Shown here: positions 38,545 through 50,651 of the stretch, piece by piece
How positions within the stretch are numbered: position 1 is the stretch's first letter
How the letters are laid out: every line of letters starts with the position of its first letter
Assembly: GCF_033807575.1 (NCBI RefSeq)
Contig: NC_084719.1
Location: forward strand, 1,302,001-1,366,000
Origin: Cydia pomonella
Lineage: Eukaryota; Arthropoda; Insecta; Lepidoptera; Tortricidae
Length of the DNA: 64,000 nucleotides
Reading direction: 5' to 3'
Notes under the pieces: model-generated
Told to the model about the DNA's origin: nothing
What the model saw: only the letters and a program-made list of their open reading frames with translations
Database searches by the model: none
Translations under genes and position numbers: made by a program

Positions 38545-38780
38545 GCTAACTGGCGCGGACGCGTGCGACTGATTTTACTTACAAAGGCACCTGCGCGTGT
38601 TTGCCCGCTCTGTGCACTAGCGCCAGCTAGCAAACGCCCTTAACCTTTTGAACGTCAAGAACACCTAAAGGCGCCGTCACTAGACATGATTTAAGGGCCA
38701 TGAACACATTAATGATTATAGCTGTTATAATCGCTGTCAAAGTCCCTAATGTAATACTCATGCACTTTCAAGCTCACTTG
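38545..38780 (+). repeat. right copy of the direct repeat flanking the Harbinger element
   Basis: Diverged copy of 37605-37840. A further piece (CTTTAGGTGTTCTTGCCGTT) occurs inverted at about 39138-39168. Confidence 0.7.
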
Positions 38781-39284
38781 CGCCAGTGACCTTGGCATGT
38801 GAGTAACGTTTTTGTTATGGCGTTCAAAGGGTAAAATATCAATGTCGTAATGCGTCGCTAGCGCGTTATTTTCGAATCGCACCCGTGCTCCCGTGTTGGA
38901 CTGCACACGCGGTGTACACTTCTTGTTATTGTAACCGTTTGTGCGCCTAGATAACACAAGTACACATACACAACTCGCAAAATGCTCGCGTGCTCTTGTT
39001 TATATGTAAAGTACGTCTTCTAGGGCCGTGGATTGGACCCACGCGACCGGCGGGGCGGTGAGCGGCATACATTGGTCGCAATGCAAGCTGTAAAGCTAGT
39101 GCAGTGCATGAGGGACGCGCGGCTTTCTCTCACCACATCTTTAGGTGTTCTTGCCGTTCAAAAGGCTAAAAGCACCCAATGAGGTGGCTTTACATTAGCT
39201 AGATGCCGGCCCACACGCCGATCCGGTGTGCAGGCTAAGGAAATCGCTATGTAGGCCAATTCGAAAGTGCAACTGACATTAAAC

Positions 39285-39425
39285 CAATTTTAGAATAATA
39301 TTGGAATGATACCAGTTAGCTGTCATTCGTGTGTTCATTTCGCACTTATACGCATGTATTTGTGCGAGCGAGACGCCCGCAACTAACTGATATGATTCCA
39401 ATATTACTCTAATATCGGTGTGCAC
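39285..39425. repeat. fold-back MITE
   Basis: TAGAATAATATTGGAATGAT and CAGTTAGCTG face CAACTAACTGATATGATTCC and AATATTACTCTAATA. Confidence 0.6.
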
Positions 39426-39796
39426 GCCCCTTATATTCATAAGCAAGGTAAGATTGAACCACTATAGAAGGCAGCGAAGAGGCCGGCAATGGAACTGGTA
39501 GCGTTTGATGGAGTCAGTTTTCTGTCAAATGCAAGTTCAAATTGGCCTGACTGTCTCACTCGCACACCGGAGTAGCGTTTCATATAAGCGTACTTTGTTA
39601 TATCCAATCGACCCGCTCTATTCAGTAGGTTTCATTATCTCGATCCATCAGTTAAGTAACAATCTCTTCAATCTGGTGGATCGAGATGGTGGATCCTACT
39701 GGACAGATGGAACCTATGGATAGGAAAACGTTATGCTCAACAATTTGGTAGCAGAAGCGATGTGATTTTTTAAAATCGCGACTGTGTCGTTGACAT

Positions 39797-40046
39797 AATA
39801 TATCTGAGGACGGGCCTTACGGGCAATAAGAATGGGGCCAGTACAGCGGTGTTACGCACACGAGTTTGAGCCAATCGTGCAGTCTAACGCCACAAGTACC
39901 ACGACGTGATTGGTTGATGAGTTCGCATTATGCACGCGATTGATCGCATCTAGTTGCGTTAGACAGCACGATTGGCTCGAATTTGTGAATGACACAACTG
40001 AACTAGCACTATCGTTATTGCCCCTAAGGTCGGTCCTTAGATATAT
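39797..40046. repeat. fold-back MITE with about 100-bp arms
   Basis: TATCTGAGGACGGGCCTTAC and GAGCCAATCGTGCAGTCTAA are matched in reverse by TTAGACAGCACGATTGGCTC and AAGGTCGGTCCTTAGATA. Confidence 0.75.
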
Positions 40047-40351
40047 GGTAAGCGTCAGGATGGCGGTGGACCTCAGCGAATTTCAAAGAAATATTTATAA
40101 ACATATTGTACCTTCTGTGTACCTTTAATATAAACCAGTGTACCTTTCCCCAAAACGAGATATTTTACAAAACGGTCCACCCGCCAACCTGACGTCAGGA
40201 TGGCGGGTGGACCTATGAAATCTTGCATTATACCGCACTAAAAGTATGCAGTTATATTGTGCATGAGCTTAGCCTAGCTAGCTTGTTTTGGGGAGAGGTA
40301 CACCGGTTTCTATTTCTATTTACAGAGGTAAACTGAAGGTACAGTCACCAT

Positions 40352-40480
40352 CATATATATCGGAGCGGCCAAGGTACCCACGAATATCTGAACATGCCTC
40401 TACTGTCAAGAGGTTAGAGTGCGTGTTTAGAGATCTTTGAGCACCTCGGCCACTCCGATATATCTGATGGCGACTGTACC
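40352..40480. mobile_element. palindromic MITE, ATATATCGGAGCGGCC family
   Basis: ACAGTCACCATCATATATAT and CGGAGCGGCCAAGG face GCCACTCCGATATATCTGAT and GGCGACTGT. A second copy is at about 51662-51797. Confidence 0.75.
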
Positions 40481-40623
40481 ATATAACTGCATACTTTTAG
40501 TGCGGTATAATGCAAGATTTCATAGATCCAACCGCAATCCTGACGTCAGAATGGCGGGTGGACTTTTTCTTAAATATCTCGTTTTGGGTTAGGTACACAG
40601 AAGGTACAGTATGTTTATAAATA

Positions 40624-40985
40624 CTTACTTACTGCTATGGCGCAGCGACCCGAAGTGGATCTTGGCCTCCGACACCAAAGACCGCCATGCTTCTCTGTCC
40701 AAAACCGTTTCCATCTAGTCGACGGCGCCGAGTTCGCTAAGGTCTTTTTGCATTTCATCTCTCCAGCGGGACCTACCTAGGACGTCTAGACGGTCTTCGG
40801 CCATTTGGAACTTCAGAGTACGCCCTCCAGGCTGCACGATCCTCACCCATCTGGACTACGTGCCTGAGTCATCGGAGTCTGGCAGCGCGAAAAATCCTAG
40901 GACTCACACGTGGAGAGGATGGAACCTGGAGACTCCACAGGAATCAGGAGATTGAAGATCTGGTGTCCGAGCCGGACGTCATTGG
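40624..40985 (-). mobile_element. 5'-truncated LINE 3' end with 13-bp TSD
   Basis: The minus-strand translation has WRDEMQKDLSELGA and DREAWRSLVSEAKIHFGSL, the C-terminal tail of a non-LTR retrotransposon ORF2. It ends in (GTAA)-type repeats at 40624-40635. ATGTTTATAAATA is duplicated at 40611-40623 and 40986-40998. Confidence 0.85.
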
Positions 40986-41099
40986 ATGTTTATAAATATT
41001 TCTTTGAAATTCGCTGAGGTCCACCCGCCATCTAGACGCCAGATGTCAATGCCGAGTGCGACCGCCCTTAAAGCGGTATATTATCTCTAGTCTCTCCAA

Positions 41100-41870
41100 T
41101 ATGTTCTCCTGGTGGGTCCACGGGGTTTATTTAGCGGGTCTACGTGTACCTAATTATTTTTACCATGGGCCGACCATGAACACGATTCTATTTTGAAAAC
41201 GTTGCCCGCGTAGCTACTTCAGTCTTAGGCGGTATATACTCTACACCACGTTCACAAAAGATTGATATTTTAGGTAAAAACTCACATTTCGCTATATTTG
41301 TCCATAGTAAATACTAATTCAAAAACTACTGTAGGGCCTAAAATCTTCTGTGATAGTAATGTAGAAATAAATACTGTTGACAGGCGGTCAACGGTATTTA
41401 GTACAATAATTACACTGAAACAATTCGTATAGAATACAGAACCTATGAATAATATATATCTAGAGAATCTAACTTTAATGCAATAATATAATTGAACAAA
41501 AGAAATACATTAGTACGAGTAGTACGATCAACCTATATGTCTATTTTTAATAGTCTTAATGTTCGTGTATCGGTTCTGTATTCTATGGCCATTAATTATG
41601 CTTTATTTTTCAACTTTCTTTGACTACACACAAGTACACATTATATTTGCTTTTTTCTTGAACTTTATCTTGCCCATGTTCGATTCTTCTTATGTCGATG
41701 CATCCTCATTATTTCCGTATGGTTTCTGAAAATACAATAACAGTTTTTGTATTGTTTTCTAATACCTATGTTTGAAGTCGGTTTCCTATTTTTAAGAGAA
41801 GTTTTTTTTCATGTAAGTACCGTCAAGTGGGGTAAATTAGAGCAGATGGGATACCTATCGACAATTATGT
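41100..41870. other. AT-rich, no gene seen
   Basis: No supported ORF and no repeat family recognised in this stretch. Confidence 0.4.
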
Positions 41871-43010
41871 CAATAAACAGTTTTACGTTCCATCAAGAAT
41901 TGAGAGGTTGCCTCAATTCCTCATGGAACCCATGATGTAAGCTAGACCTTTACACAAATATTCCTTAAACCTCGTTAACCCTTTACCAGGCCCCGAAGAA
42001 CCAGCGTGTCTTAATACGTACTTTATATGCTGTTGCAACCGTATTGAACGCCTTGTAAAAAATGTATTTATGAACGTCGGAGATCTTCCTTTAAACCAGA
42101 AATAAAAATGTGGGTTAAGGTTATCCCATCGCCTGTCTAAGTAATGAACTGTCATACTAGATTTTGTCTTATTATATTCTTGATCAGGCCAAGGGATATA
42201 TTCCACCCACATCTTATATCGGTTATAATAGTCAAGGTTTAACTCCAAATCTCCTACGAAACATTATATCAATCACTGAAAAAAAATCACTTACTTACGT
42301 GAGTTTTTATGACATGACAAGACAATTTACCGGGCCATGGGAAATATAGCTCCCACACAGTTAAACTCTAATAAGGCCATGGGATAATGTCAACCCACAT
42401 CCTAATTCTGGTCATACACAATAATGCATGAATATTTAGCAATGTTTCCGATTACATTAGCTTTCAACACTCAAAATCTACAAAATATCAAAAAATTATT
42501 CGACCTATGTACTTCTGTTTCATAGAAATTATGAAAAGTGTTCGAATTTATCCGTAGTTTACTGAAATTAGCGTTCAAGTGAATTTAAACGGCTGCCAAA
42601 GATATATTACGCAATTTAGAAGCGTGTTGTGAATGAAGATCATAAAATAATATTTTCAGGGATTGACAAAATATTTTATAGGTGGTTTGGAGTTAAAACC
42701 TGACTACGGTAACCGATATAAGATGTGGGTGAAATATATCCCTTGGCCTGGTAAAGGGTTAAGCAAGTAGCTTCTTTACAAACATAACAAAGAAGACAAA
42801 TCGTCTAGGGTGAAATACGCATCGTTAAAGAGTTATTTTCTGGTCCTGATCAGAAGTTCCACTTCTTCAAATAGCACTTTTTTGAATGGCAATGCCTGGT
42901 CTGTTGATGAAACTAAAAAACGCCTATAAGATTTGGGGAGTTCCCTTAATTCCTCGTGGTTTTGTCAAAAATAGGACCATCTTGGAACTATATACCCACT
43001 TTCAAACGAT
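41870..43010. repeat. diverged outliers of the 44.2-48.2 kb satellite with interspersed sequence
   Basis: AATTCCTCATGGAACCCATG (41916-41935) and CAAAGAAGACAAATCG with GATCAGAAGTTCCACTTCTT (42788-42870) match satellite words. Between them, ATATTCCACCCACATC at 42199-42214 recurs in inverted form at 42725-42740. Confidence 0.5.
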
Positions 43011-43437
43011 AACTAATTTTCAACATTGGTTCAGAAAATTTTTGAAGTCGGTTAAAAAGTAGTATCTTTACAATACTTTCCTTTTACTAAGAAGGGATGA
43101 CTACTACAATTTGCTTACTAAGTAAGTACTTACTTACTATTAGTATCAGATTGGAGTCGACTCGAGAGTCGATAAAATGGGCGTCGCTACCCTTTCCGGG
43201 TGGGGGGGATTTCACCGCATGAAAAAGAGACACATATAGTGAGTTCTTACTGTTCTACCAAACTACATATATAAAGTAGTCGTACTTTTTGAGTCAAATT
43301 AGTTTAATTCTAAAGGTGCGACGTAATGGCCTGAAGCCCGCTCTTAGCATACCTAGTTATACTATTTGATGGATATTGGTGTCAATTTATAATACGTTTA
43401 AGTATTCATTGTCTTTACCTAATTATCTTTACCTTTT

Positions 43438-43700
43438 GCCGACCGGTTTGGCCTAGTGGGTAGTGACCCTGCTTATGAAGTATGAAGCCGATGGTCCCGA
43501 GTTTGAATCGCGTAAGGGCATTTCTTTGTGTGATGAATACAGGTATTTGTTCCTAAGGCATGCGTGTTTTCTATGTATATACGTAAATATATATTTATCT
43601 AAATAAGTATGTTTAACGTCGCCTAGTACCCATAATACAAGCTTTGATTAGTTTGGGGCCAATCTGTGTAAGATTGTCCCTACCTATTTATTTATTTATT
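43438..43700 (+). mobile_element. tRNA-headed SINE family B
   Basis: GCCGACCGGTTTGGCCTAGT, a degraded box B region (AGTTTGAATCG), GTGTTTTCTATGTATATACG and TTGTCCC with a (TTTA)n tail. A 9-bp duplication (TATGAAG) lies in the head. Confidence 0.8.
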
Positions 43701-45296
43701 ACCTAAGGTAACCTACATTAGGTAATTAAAGCATTTTATTTTTGTAAGGGTAACAGTTTTGTTGGGATATAAAATGGTTAATGATAAAAACTAATACTTT
43801 TACCAGCATTTTAACTTTATATTCATGTATTCGAAACCTATACATTTATGACAATAACTTTTGCAAGACGATAAGATTTTTTATTCACAATAACTTGTCC
43901 GTATTCGAACTGTCTGGCTACCCGGCTGGCCGTGGCTGTGTACCCGGATTTTATACTCTGAAACTGGAACTAGTGACAGATAAGAGTCGATTGATGTTTT
44001 TTTTAAAGACACTTATACTTAAATAGAATTACTTACCTATGTTTAATTAAAAGAAAGACTACTTATACATAATAATCCTTACAGTTTTAACCTATTTAAC
44101 CTACCTACCTACCTACTTTTAATAGTAGCAGTTCGGTTCACTTAGTAGAAATACCTGTTCTAAGAATAATGAAAAAGAAAGAAGAGTAATAAAAATAAAG
44201 AATCTGGAAGTCGTTGAGGTGTTCCGTTCTTCATCAGCAATTCTACTTCAACAAATGTCACTTTATTGAGTAAAAATGCTTGTAATATTGATGAAAATCC
44301 TAAAATGACTATATGTATGCCTATCCTATACAATATGAGAAGCTCCTTCGGTTTCTCGTAGAACCTATCATCAGAACTGGACCTTGACACAAATGTTCCT
44401 TAAATACTTGTCGTTGAAGAGTTCCATTTTGCTCAATATAAGCAGTTTCACTTCATCAATTAATGTCAATTGTTCAAATAAAAAAAACTTGATATGTTGA
44501 CGAAAATCCTCAATTCCTCCCAATTGTGAATTCAAATCGATTTAAAATCCTCAATTCCTCATTGAATCCATCATCATAACTGGACCTTGACACAAATGTT
44601 TCCTAAGAACCTAGCTTGCTACAAACTTAACAAAGAATAACAATCGCGCGCGTTGAAGAGTTCCGTTCTGGTCAATATCACTAACTTGTTTAAATAAAAA
44701 TGCTTGATATGTTGACGAGAATCCAAACATTACTGTATGTATTGTATGCCTATAAGATTTGAGGAATTTCTTCGATTTCTCATGGAACCCATCCTCAGAA
44801 CTAGACCTTATGACACAAATGTCTTCAAGAACTTTACTTGCTACAAAATAAACAAATAAAACATATCGCGCGCGAATTGGCGAGTTCCATTTTGGCCAGC
44901 ATCAGCTGTTGCATTTCGTCAAATGTCACTTTTTAATAAAAATGCTTGATATGTAAATAAAAATCCAGAAATTATAAGATGTCAGGAATTCCCTCGATTA
45001 TTTATGAAACCCATCATCAGAACTGAACATTGATATAAATACACCTTAAGAACGTTACTCGCTACAAGCTTAATAAAGAATACAAAACGCGTGCGTTAAA
45101 AAGTTCCGTTCTGGACAACATCAGCAGTTCCACTTAAAAACTTGATCAAATATAACTTTTTTTAAATAAAACACCTAGAGATATTGATGAAAAAAAAAAT
45201 TATATGTATTTCTATAAGGTTTGAGGTGTCCATCATCAGACCTAGACACTAGACACTGGTGTCTACCACAGATATTTCTTAAGAACCTTACTTTCT

Positions 45297-45650
45297 ACAA
45301 ACTTAAAAGTTCCAAGGAATTGTTCGGATTAATCTCTGCCGCCTCTTTCCGTCACCGCTTTACGCTACATCATTTATATCTTCACCACTTAGATGGTTGG
45401 CAATCCTCAACTGTGCATTTCTCTAGAAACTTCCTGCCTCATACAGCTAAACTATGAAATGATCTGTCGCATGCGGTATTTCCGGCCCAATACGATCTTT
45501 CAAACTTTAAGGAAAGAGCGTGTTCCTATCTTAAATGCCGGCACCGCACTTACAATCCCTATGGTGTAACAGATGTCCATGGCTAGCGGTAATTGCTTAC
45601 CATCAGTTGATTCGTCTGCTAGTTTGCCTCTTATATCACAACAAACAAAA
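45297..45650 (+). mobile_element. non-LTR retrotransposon 3' end inside the satellite, copy 1
   Basis: The plus-strand translation has KELFGLISAASFRHRFTLHH and HLDGWQSSTVHFSRNFLPHT, the end of ORF2. TCTGCTAGTTTGCCTCTTAT and an A-rich tail follow. It is inserted after the satellite word ACTTTCTACAAACTTA. Confidence 0.8.
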
Positions 45651-47559
45651 AAAGAAAAAATCTCACGCGTTGAAGAGTTCCGTTTTAGTCAACATCACTA
45701 GTTCCACTTCATCAAATGCCACTAATGTGAATAAAAAAAGCTAAAGATATTGATGAAAATCCAAAATGACTATATGCCTATAAGAATTGAGGAGAATGAG
45801 GAGTTCCCTCGCTTTCTCATGAAACACATCATCAGAACTGTACTTCGACAAAAATGTTTCTTGAGAACCTTACTCGCTACAAACTTAACAACGAAGAAAA
45901 ATTGCGCGCGTTGGAGTTCCGTTTTGGTCAACATCAGTAGTTCCACATCATCAAATGTCACTTTTGTGAATAAGACTTGATAATATGTTGATGAAAATCC
46001 AATAAGTACTATATATATACCTATAACATTTAAGAAATTCCCTCGATTCTTCATGGGACCCATCATCAGACCTTTACCTTGACACGAATGTTCCTAAAAA
46101 CCTTAATACTTAAAACTTACTTGCTACAAACTTAACTAATAAAACAAATCGCGCGCGAGTTGGCGAGTTCCATTCTGGTCAACATCAGCTGTTACACTTA
46201 GTCAAATGACAATTTTTTAATAAAAATGCTTGATATGTAAATAAAATCCCAGAAATTATTACATGTATGCCTATAAGATTTTAGGAATTCCCTCGATTCT
46301 TCATGAAACCCATCATCAGAACTGTACTTTGACAAAAATGTTTCTTAAGAACCTTACTTGCTACAAACTTATCGAAGAAAAATTGCGCGCGTTGGAGTTC
46401 CGTTTTGGTCAACATCAGTAGTTCCACATCATCAAATGTCACTTTTGTGAATAAGACTTGATAATATGTTGATGAAAATCCAATAAGTACTATATATATA
46501 CCTATAACATTTAAGAAATTCCCTCGATTCTTCATGGGACCCATCATCAGACCTTTACCTTGACACGAATGTTCCTAAAAACCTTAGTACTTGAAACTTA
46601 CTTGCTACAAACTTAACTAATAAAACAAATCGCGCGCGATTTGACGAGTTCCATTCTGGTCAACATCAGCTGTTACACTTAGTCAAATGACAATTTTTTA
46701 ATAAAAATGCTTGATATGTAAATAAAATCCCAGAAATTATTACATGTATGCCTATAAGATTTTAGGAATTCCCTCGATTCTTCATGAAACCCATCATCAG
46801 AACTGTACTTTGATAAAAATGTTTCTTAAGAACCTTACTTGCTACAAACTTAACGAAGACAAATTGCACGCGTTGGAGTTCCGTTCTGGTCAACATCAGT
46901 AGTTCCACATCATCATATGTCACTTTTGTGAATAAAAGTTGATAATATGTTGATGAAAATCCAATAAGTACTACATATATGCCTATAGCATTTAAGAAAT
47001 TCCCTCGATTCTTCATGGGACCCATCATCAGACCTTTACCTTGACACAAATGTTCCTAGAAACCTTAATACTTAAAACTTACTTGCTACAAACTTAACTA
47101 ATAAAACAAATCGCGCGCGAGTTGGTGAGATCCATTCTGGTCAACATCAGCTGTTACACTTAGTCAAATGACAATTTTTTAATAAAAATGCTTGATATGT
47201 AAATAAAATCCCAGAAATTATTACATGTATGCCTAAAAGATTTTAGGAATTCCCTCGATTCTTCATGAAACCCGTCATCAGAACTGGACATTGATGTATT
47301 AAGTACACCTTAAGAACCTTACTCACTACAAGCTTAATAAAGAATACAAAACGTGTGCGTTGAAAAGTTCCGTTCTGGAACATATCAGCAGTTCCACTTG
47401 ATTAAATGTAGCTTTTTTTTTTAATAAAACGCCCAAAGATATTGATGTAAATCCAAAAAAAACTATATGTATTTCTATAAGGTTTGAGGTTTTCTATCAG
47501 ACCTGGATCTAGACACAGATGTTTTTTAACAACCTTACTTTCTACAAACTTATCAGGAC

Positions 47560-47915
47560 AAATCTATTACGGCGAGTGTTCCATCGAATTGCTCGGATTA
47601 ATCCTTGCCGCCTCTTTTCGTCATCGCTCTACGCTACAACATTTTTATTTTTACCACTTAGATGGTTGGCAGTCCTCAACTGTGCATTTCTCTAGAAACT
47701 TCCTGCCTCATACAGCTAAACTATGAAATGATCTGTTGCCTGCGGTATTTCCGGACCAATACGACATTTAAAACTTTAAGAAAACAGCGTATTCCAATCT
47801 TAAAGGCCAGCACCGAACTTACAACGCCTATGGTTTAGCAGGTGTCCATGGGCGGCGGTAATCGCTTACCATCAGGTGTGACGTCTGCTCGTTTGCCTCT
47901 TATATCATAAAAAAA
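47560..47915 (+). mobile_element. non-LTR retrotransposon 3' end inside the satellite, copy 2
   Basis: Same element as 45297-45650, at the same point of a satellite monomer (after ACTTTCTACAAACTTA): IELLGLILAASFRHRSTLQH, HLDGWQSSTVHFSRNFLPHT and GTCTGCTCGTTTGCCTCTTA with an A-tail. Confidence 0.8.
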
Positions 47916-48519
47916 AAACAAAGAAGAAAAATCTCGCGCGTTCAAGAGTTCCGTTTTGGTCAACATCAGTAGTTCCACTTCATTAAATGCCACTAGTGGG
48001 AATGAAAAAGCTTAAGGTATTGATGAAAATCCAAAATGACTATATGCCTATAAGATTTGAGGTGTTCCCTCGCTTCCTCATGGAACCCATCGTCAGACCT
48101 TTACCTTGACACAAAGGTTCCTAAAAACCTTGGTACTTGAAACTTACTCGCTACAAACTTAACAAAGAAGACAAATCACGCGCGTGGAAGAGTTCCGTTT
48201 CTGATCAACATCAGCAGTTCCACTTCACCAAATGTACTTACTTACCACCCATTTATTTGAAACAGTACCTAGGTACTCCATTTTGATGCCGCCAACTTGA
48301 AACTTCAATGGCCTCAGTGTCCGATGAACAACTTAAAAATGCTGAAAGTAATAACAATTATAATAAGTTGGGGAGTAGCGACCTTACACACCCGAGTGCT
48401 CCTGGGGAGTTCTGTTACCGGACATACAATAATAAATATTATAGGGACATTCTTACACAAATTAACTGAGTCCCACGGCAAGCCGAGAAGGCTTGTTTTG
48501 TGGGTACTCATACAACGAC

Positions 48520-48690
48520 ATAATAATATATAATATACAAATACTTAAACACATAGAAAACATCCATGACTCAGGAACAAATATCTGTGCTCATCACACA
48601 AATAAAGGGCATTTATTTGTGTGATGGATTGTGTGATTACCGGGATTCAAACCCAGGATCATCGACTTACTAGGCCAAAACGGTCGTGAA
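48520..48690 (-). mobile_element. SINE family B, inverted
   Basis: Reverse order of family B words: CATCCATGACTCAGGAACAA, CACACAAATAAAGGGC, GGGATTCAAACCC and GACTTACTAGGCC. It has a small internal duplication around 48605-48630. Confidence 0.7.
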
Positions 48691-48719
48691 AAAAAGGGCA
48701 AAAAAAAAGAAAAATATGT

Positions 48720-50060
48720 CAAAAGAAAATGCGATTTGGAAACGTTATTCGCCACTTAATATATATCTGATTCACAGCATTTATTTGGTGCTGATATAAT
48801 GCCTGCAATATTAACTACCCGAGTACATTAAAATATGAATAAATTATCATAAATTCAAAAGATGGTCCCTATAACAGTTCATTTTTACATGGAAAAATGG
48901 CTTTCATATAAAATGTTTGTCAGACATATTTTTGGAAGTATAGTACAATCATTAACTTAGAAATATAGGTAACATTTCACGAATAAAAATACGGTAACAC
49001 ATATTTTTAATTATTTTTTTAACTTATCCTACGCAAAATAGAATTGGAGAAACTGACATAGGGACTATCATTCGACACGACACGTATAGTAAAGTATGAA
49101 TCCGCTCTAAGTCCCCTTACATAGACAGTGGGAAGTAAAATAATTCTTGTTCTGAAAACAATAAAATGTAAAATGATTAGGTAGGACAATCCAAACTTCT
49201 AAGGTCGCGTAGATCAGAAGTAGATATGAATTTGTTCGACAATACGATAGGAAACTTTTCAGCATTTACATAGGCGCATTTTTTTCTGGAATACTATCTA
49301 AATTGCACTTTGTATATATGCTACATTTTTTATATAATTTGGAGCCTTTATTTTCCATGGAGTCGAACGCTATATAGCAGCTATACGAGAAAAAATAATA
49401 CTTTGATCTTACCTACCCCATGAATAGTGAAGATCATCAAGGAGCATACTCTCTGAGATCAATGGAATGGAGTGCCTTTCGATTGGAGAAAATTATAGCG
49501 TATTAGAAATATACTATTTTGTAATTACAATGTTGAATATTTTAAATTGCGTGTTTTGACAATTATTGTTGACAATATTACATTCAGAGTCATCTTGACA
49601 TTACTTTAGAAATCCATAAACTAGTCTATACTTTTTAAAATGATGGAGTAAGACTGACGAGATTACCGCGATGTATAAATGTTTTACGTCAAGTAGAATT
49701 TTGCTTTAGAGCGACATCTGGCGTTGAGTAGAAAAGTTAAGGCGTAATTAACTACAATTAATTAACTCATTAAATGGTTTTATTTTGGTCCCTGCAACGA
49801 TTTGACCCCAGTTATATTATACGAAAAATAGCTTATAAAAATACTTTTCACATGATATACATGGCATTTGTATACACTCTTATTTCGCTGTGTATCAAGT
49901 AATTTTTAGAATGACGATTTTTTAAAACTGTTCATTGTGTCCCTTTAAATACTTTATCATTGGTGTTGATACAAAAAACATAAAGCATTTTTTATATTCT
50001 TTCGAATAAAATACGCTAAAACTTTTTATATCCCGCGTATAAGGAAATATAACTGCTTAT
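48720..50060. other. AT-rich, no gene or repeat family recognised
   Basis: No supported ORF. Short low-complexity runs only. Confidence 0.4.
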
Positions 50061-50220
50061 ATGCGCAACTTCTTTTTTTATATAGCTCGGTCCCTGCAAG
50101 TGGTCCAAGGTTGGTGCCATACAATAAAATAATACTACGATTAAGAGCTTTAAAACGACATATGTCTCAACAGTATACATCCATGGGACACTCCCCATAC
50201 AAAAGTGCCCATTGTCCTTT

Positions 50221-50429
50221 ACCTCCGACGTTTCGAGGACGGCGTTGTTCTAGAAACGTTGGAGGTAAATTTAAAACATAACTTTACGCCCGTTGTAGTC
50301 TTATTTAAATTATAGAAACGGGACTTAACCACGTATTGAGTTTTAAATTTACCTCCGACGTTTCGAGGACGGCGTTGTTCTAGAAACGTTGGAGGTAAAT
50401 TTAAAACATAACTTTACGCCCGTTGTAGT
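50221..50429 (+). repeat. duplicated 79-bp block containing a hairpin
   Basis: The block from ACCTCCGACGTTTCGAGGAC to ACGCCCGTTGTAGT occurs identically at 50221-50299 and 50351-50429. Within each, ACCTCCGACGTTTC faces GAAACGTTGGAGGT (one mismatch). The spacer carries the sequence also found at 35810-35862. Confidence 0.8.
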
Positions 50430-50472
50430 GAAAGATAATGAGTAAAAATTGTGAGAGTTTAAATCAGTTTCA

Positions 50473-50651
50473 GTTTAAATTTATTCGTTAGCGTGACTTG
50501 ACGTCCGCGTTTGCGTTAAGTCTCATTTTGTATGGGATTTAGAAACAGCGCGCCAAGCGGGACGTTTTGGAAACTCAAAATCCCATACAAAATGAGACTT
50601 ATCGCAAACGCGTACGTCACGTTTCGCTATCGATTAAATTTACACTAGGGG
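50473..50651. mobile_element. palindromic mariner-type MITE, copy 3
   Basis: The right end TTACACTAGGGG with flanking TA is intact. The left end has lost about a dozen terminal bases. The arms share GTTTGCGTTAAGTCTCATTT and its complement. Confidence 0.75.

Larger units (their letters stand above)
40058..41035. repeat. large fold-back element carrying two nested insertions
   Basis: The left arm is about 40058-40256. The right arm is 40482-40623 and continues at about 40986-41030. The arms share TGGCGGGTGGAC, GCATTATACCGCACTAAAAG and TTTCAAAGAAATATTTATAA in reverse. The centre holds a small palindromic MITE (40352-40480), and the right arm is split by a LINE fragment (40624-40985). Confidence 0.8.
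44160..48240. repeat. complex satellite, about 15 monomers of roughly 215-250 bp with a 481-bp higher-order unit
   Basis: The same block recurs through the region: a CCCATCATCAGA word, an ACTTGCTACAAACTTAAC-type word, a GTTCC-TCTGGTCAACATCAG-type word, AAATGTCACTTTT, then a GATATGTTGATGAAAATCC-type word. Spacing is about 215-250 bp. Between about 45820 and 47300 two monomer types (about 249 and 232 bp) alternate, giving a 481-bp higher-order repeat in three very similar copies. Some monomers are open on the minus strand (MMGPMKNRGNF to KFVASKVLKK), but the frame breaks at the next monomer. Two LINE 3' ends are embedded. Confidence 0.85.

Noticed and set aside
45770..47049. Three related ORFs starting MMGPMKNRGNF as a gene family
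   Set aside because: They are the same frame in copies of a tandem satellite monomer, broken at each monomer boundary; no start context or splice sites were seen.
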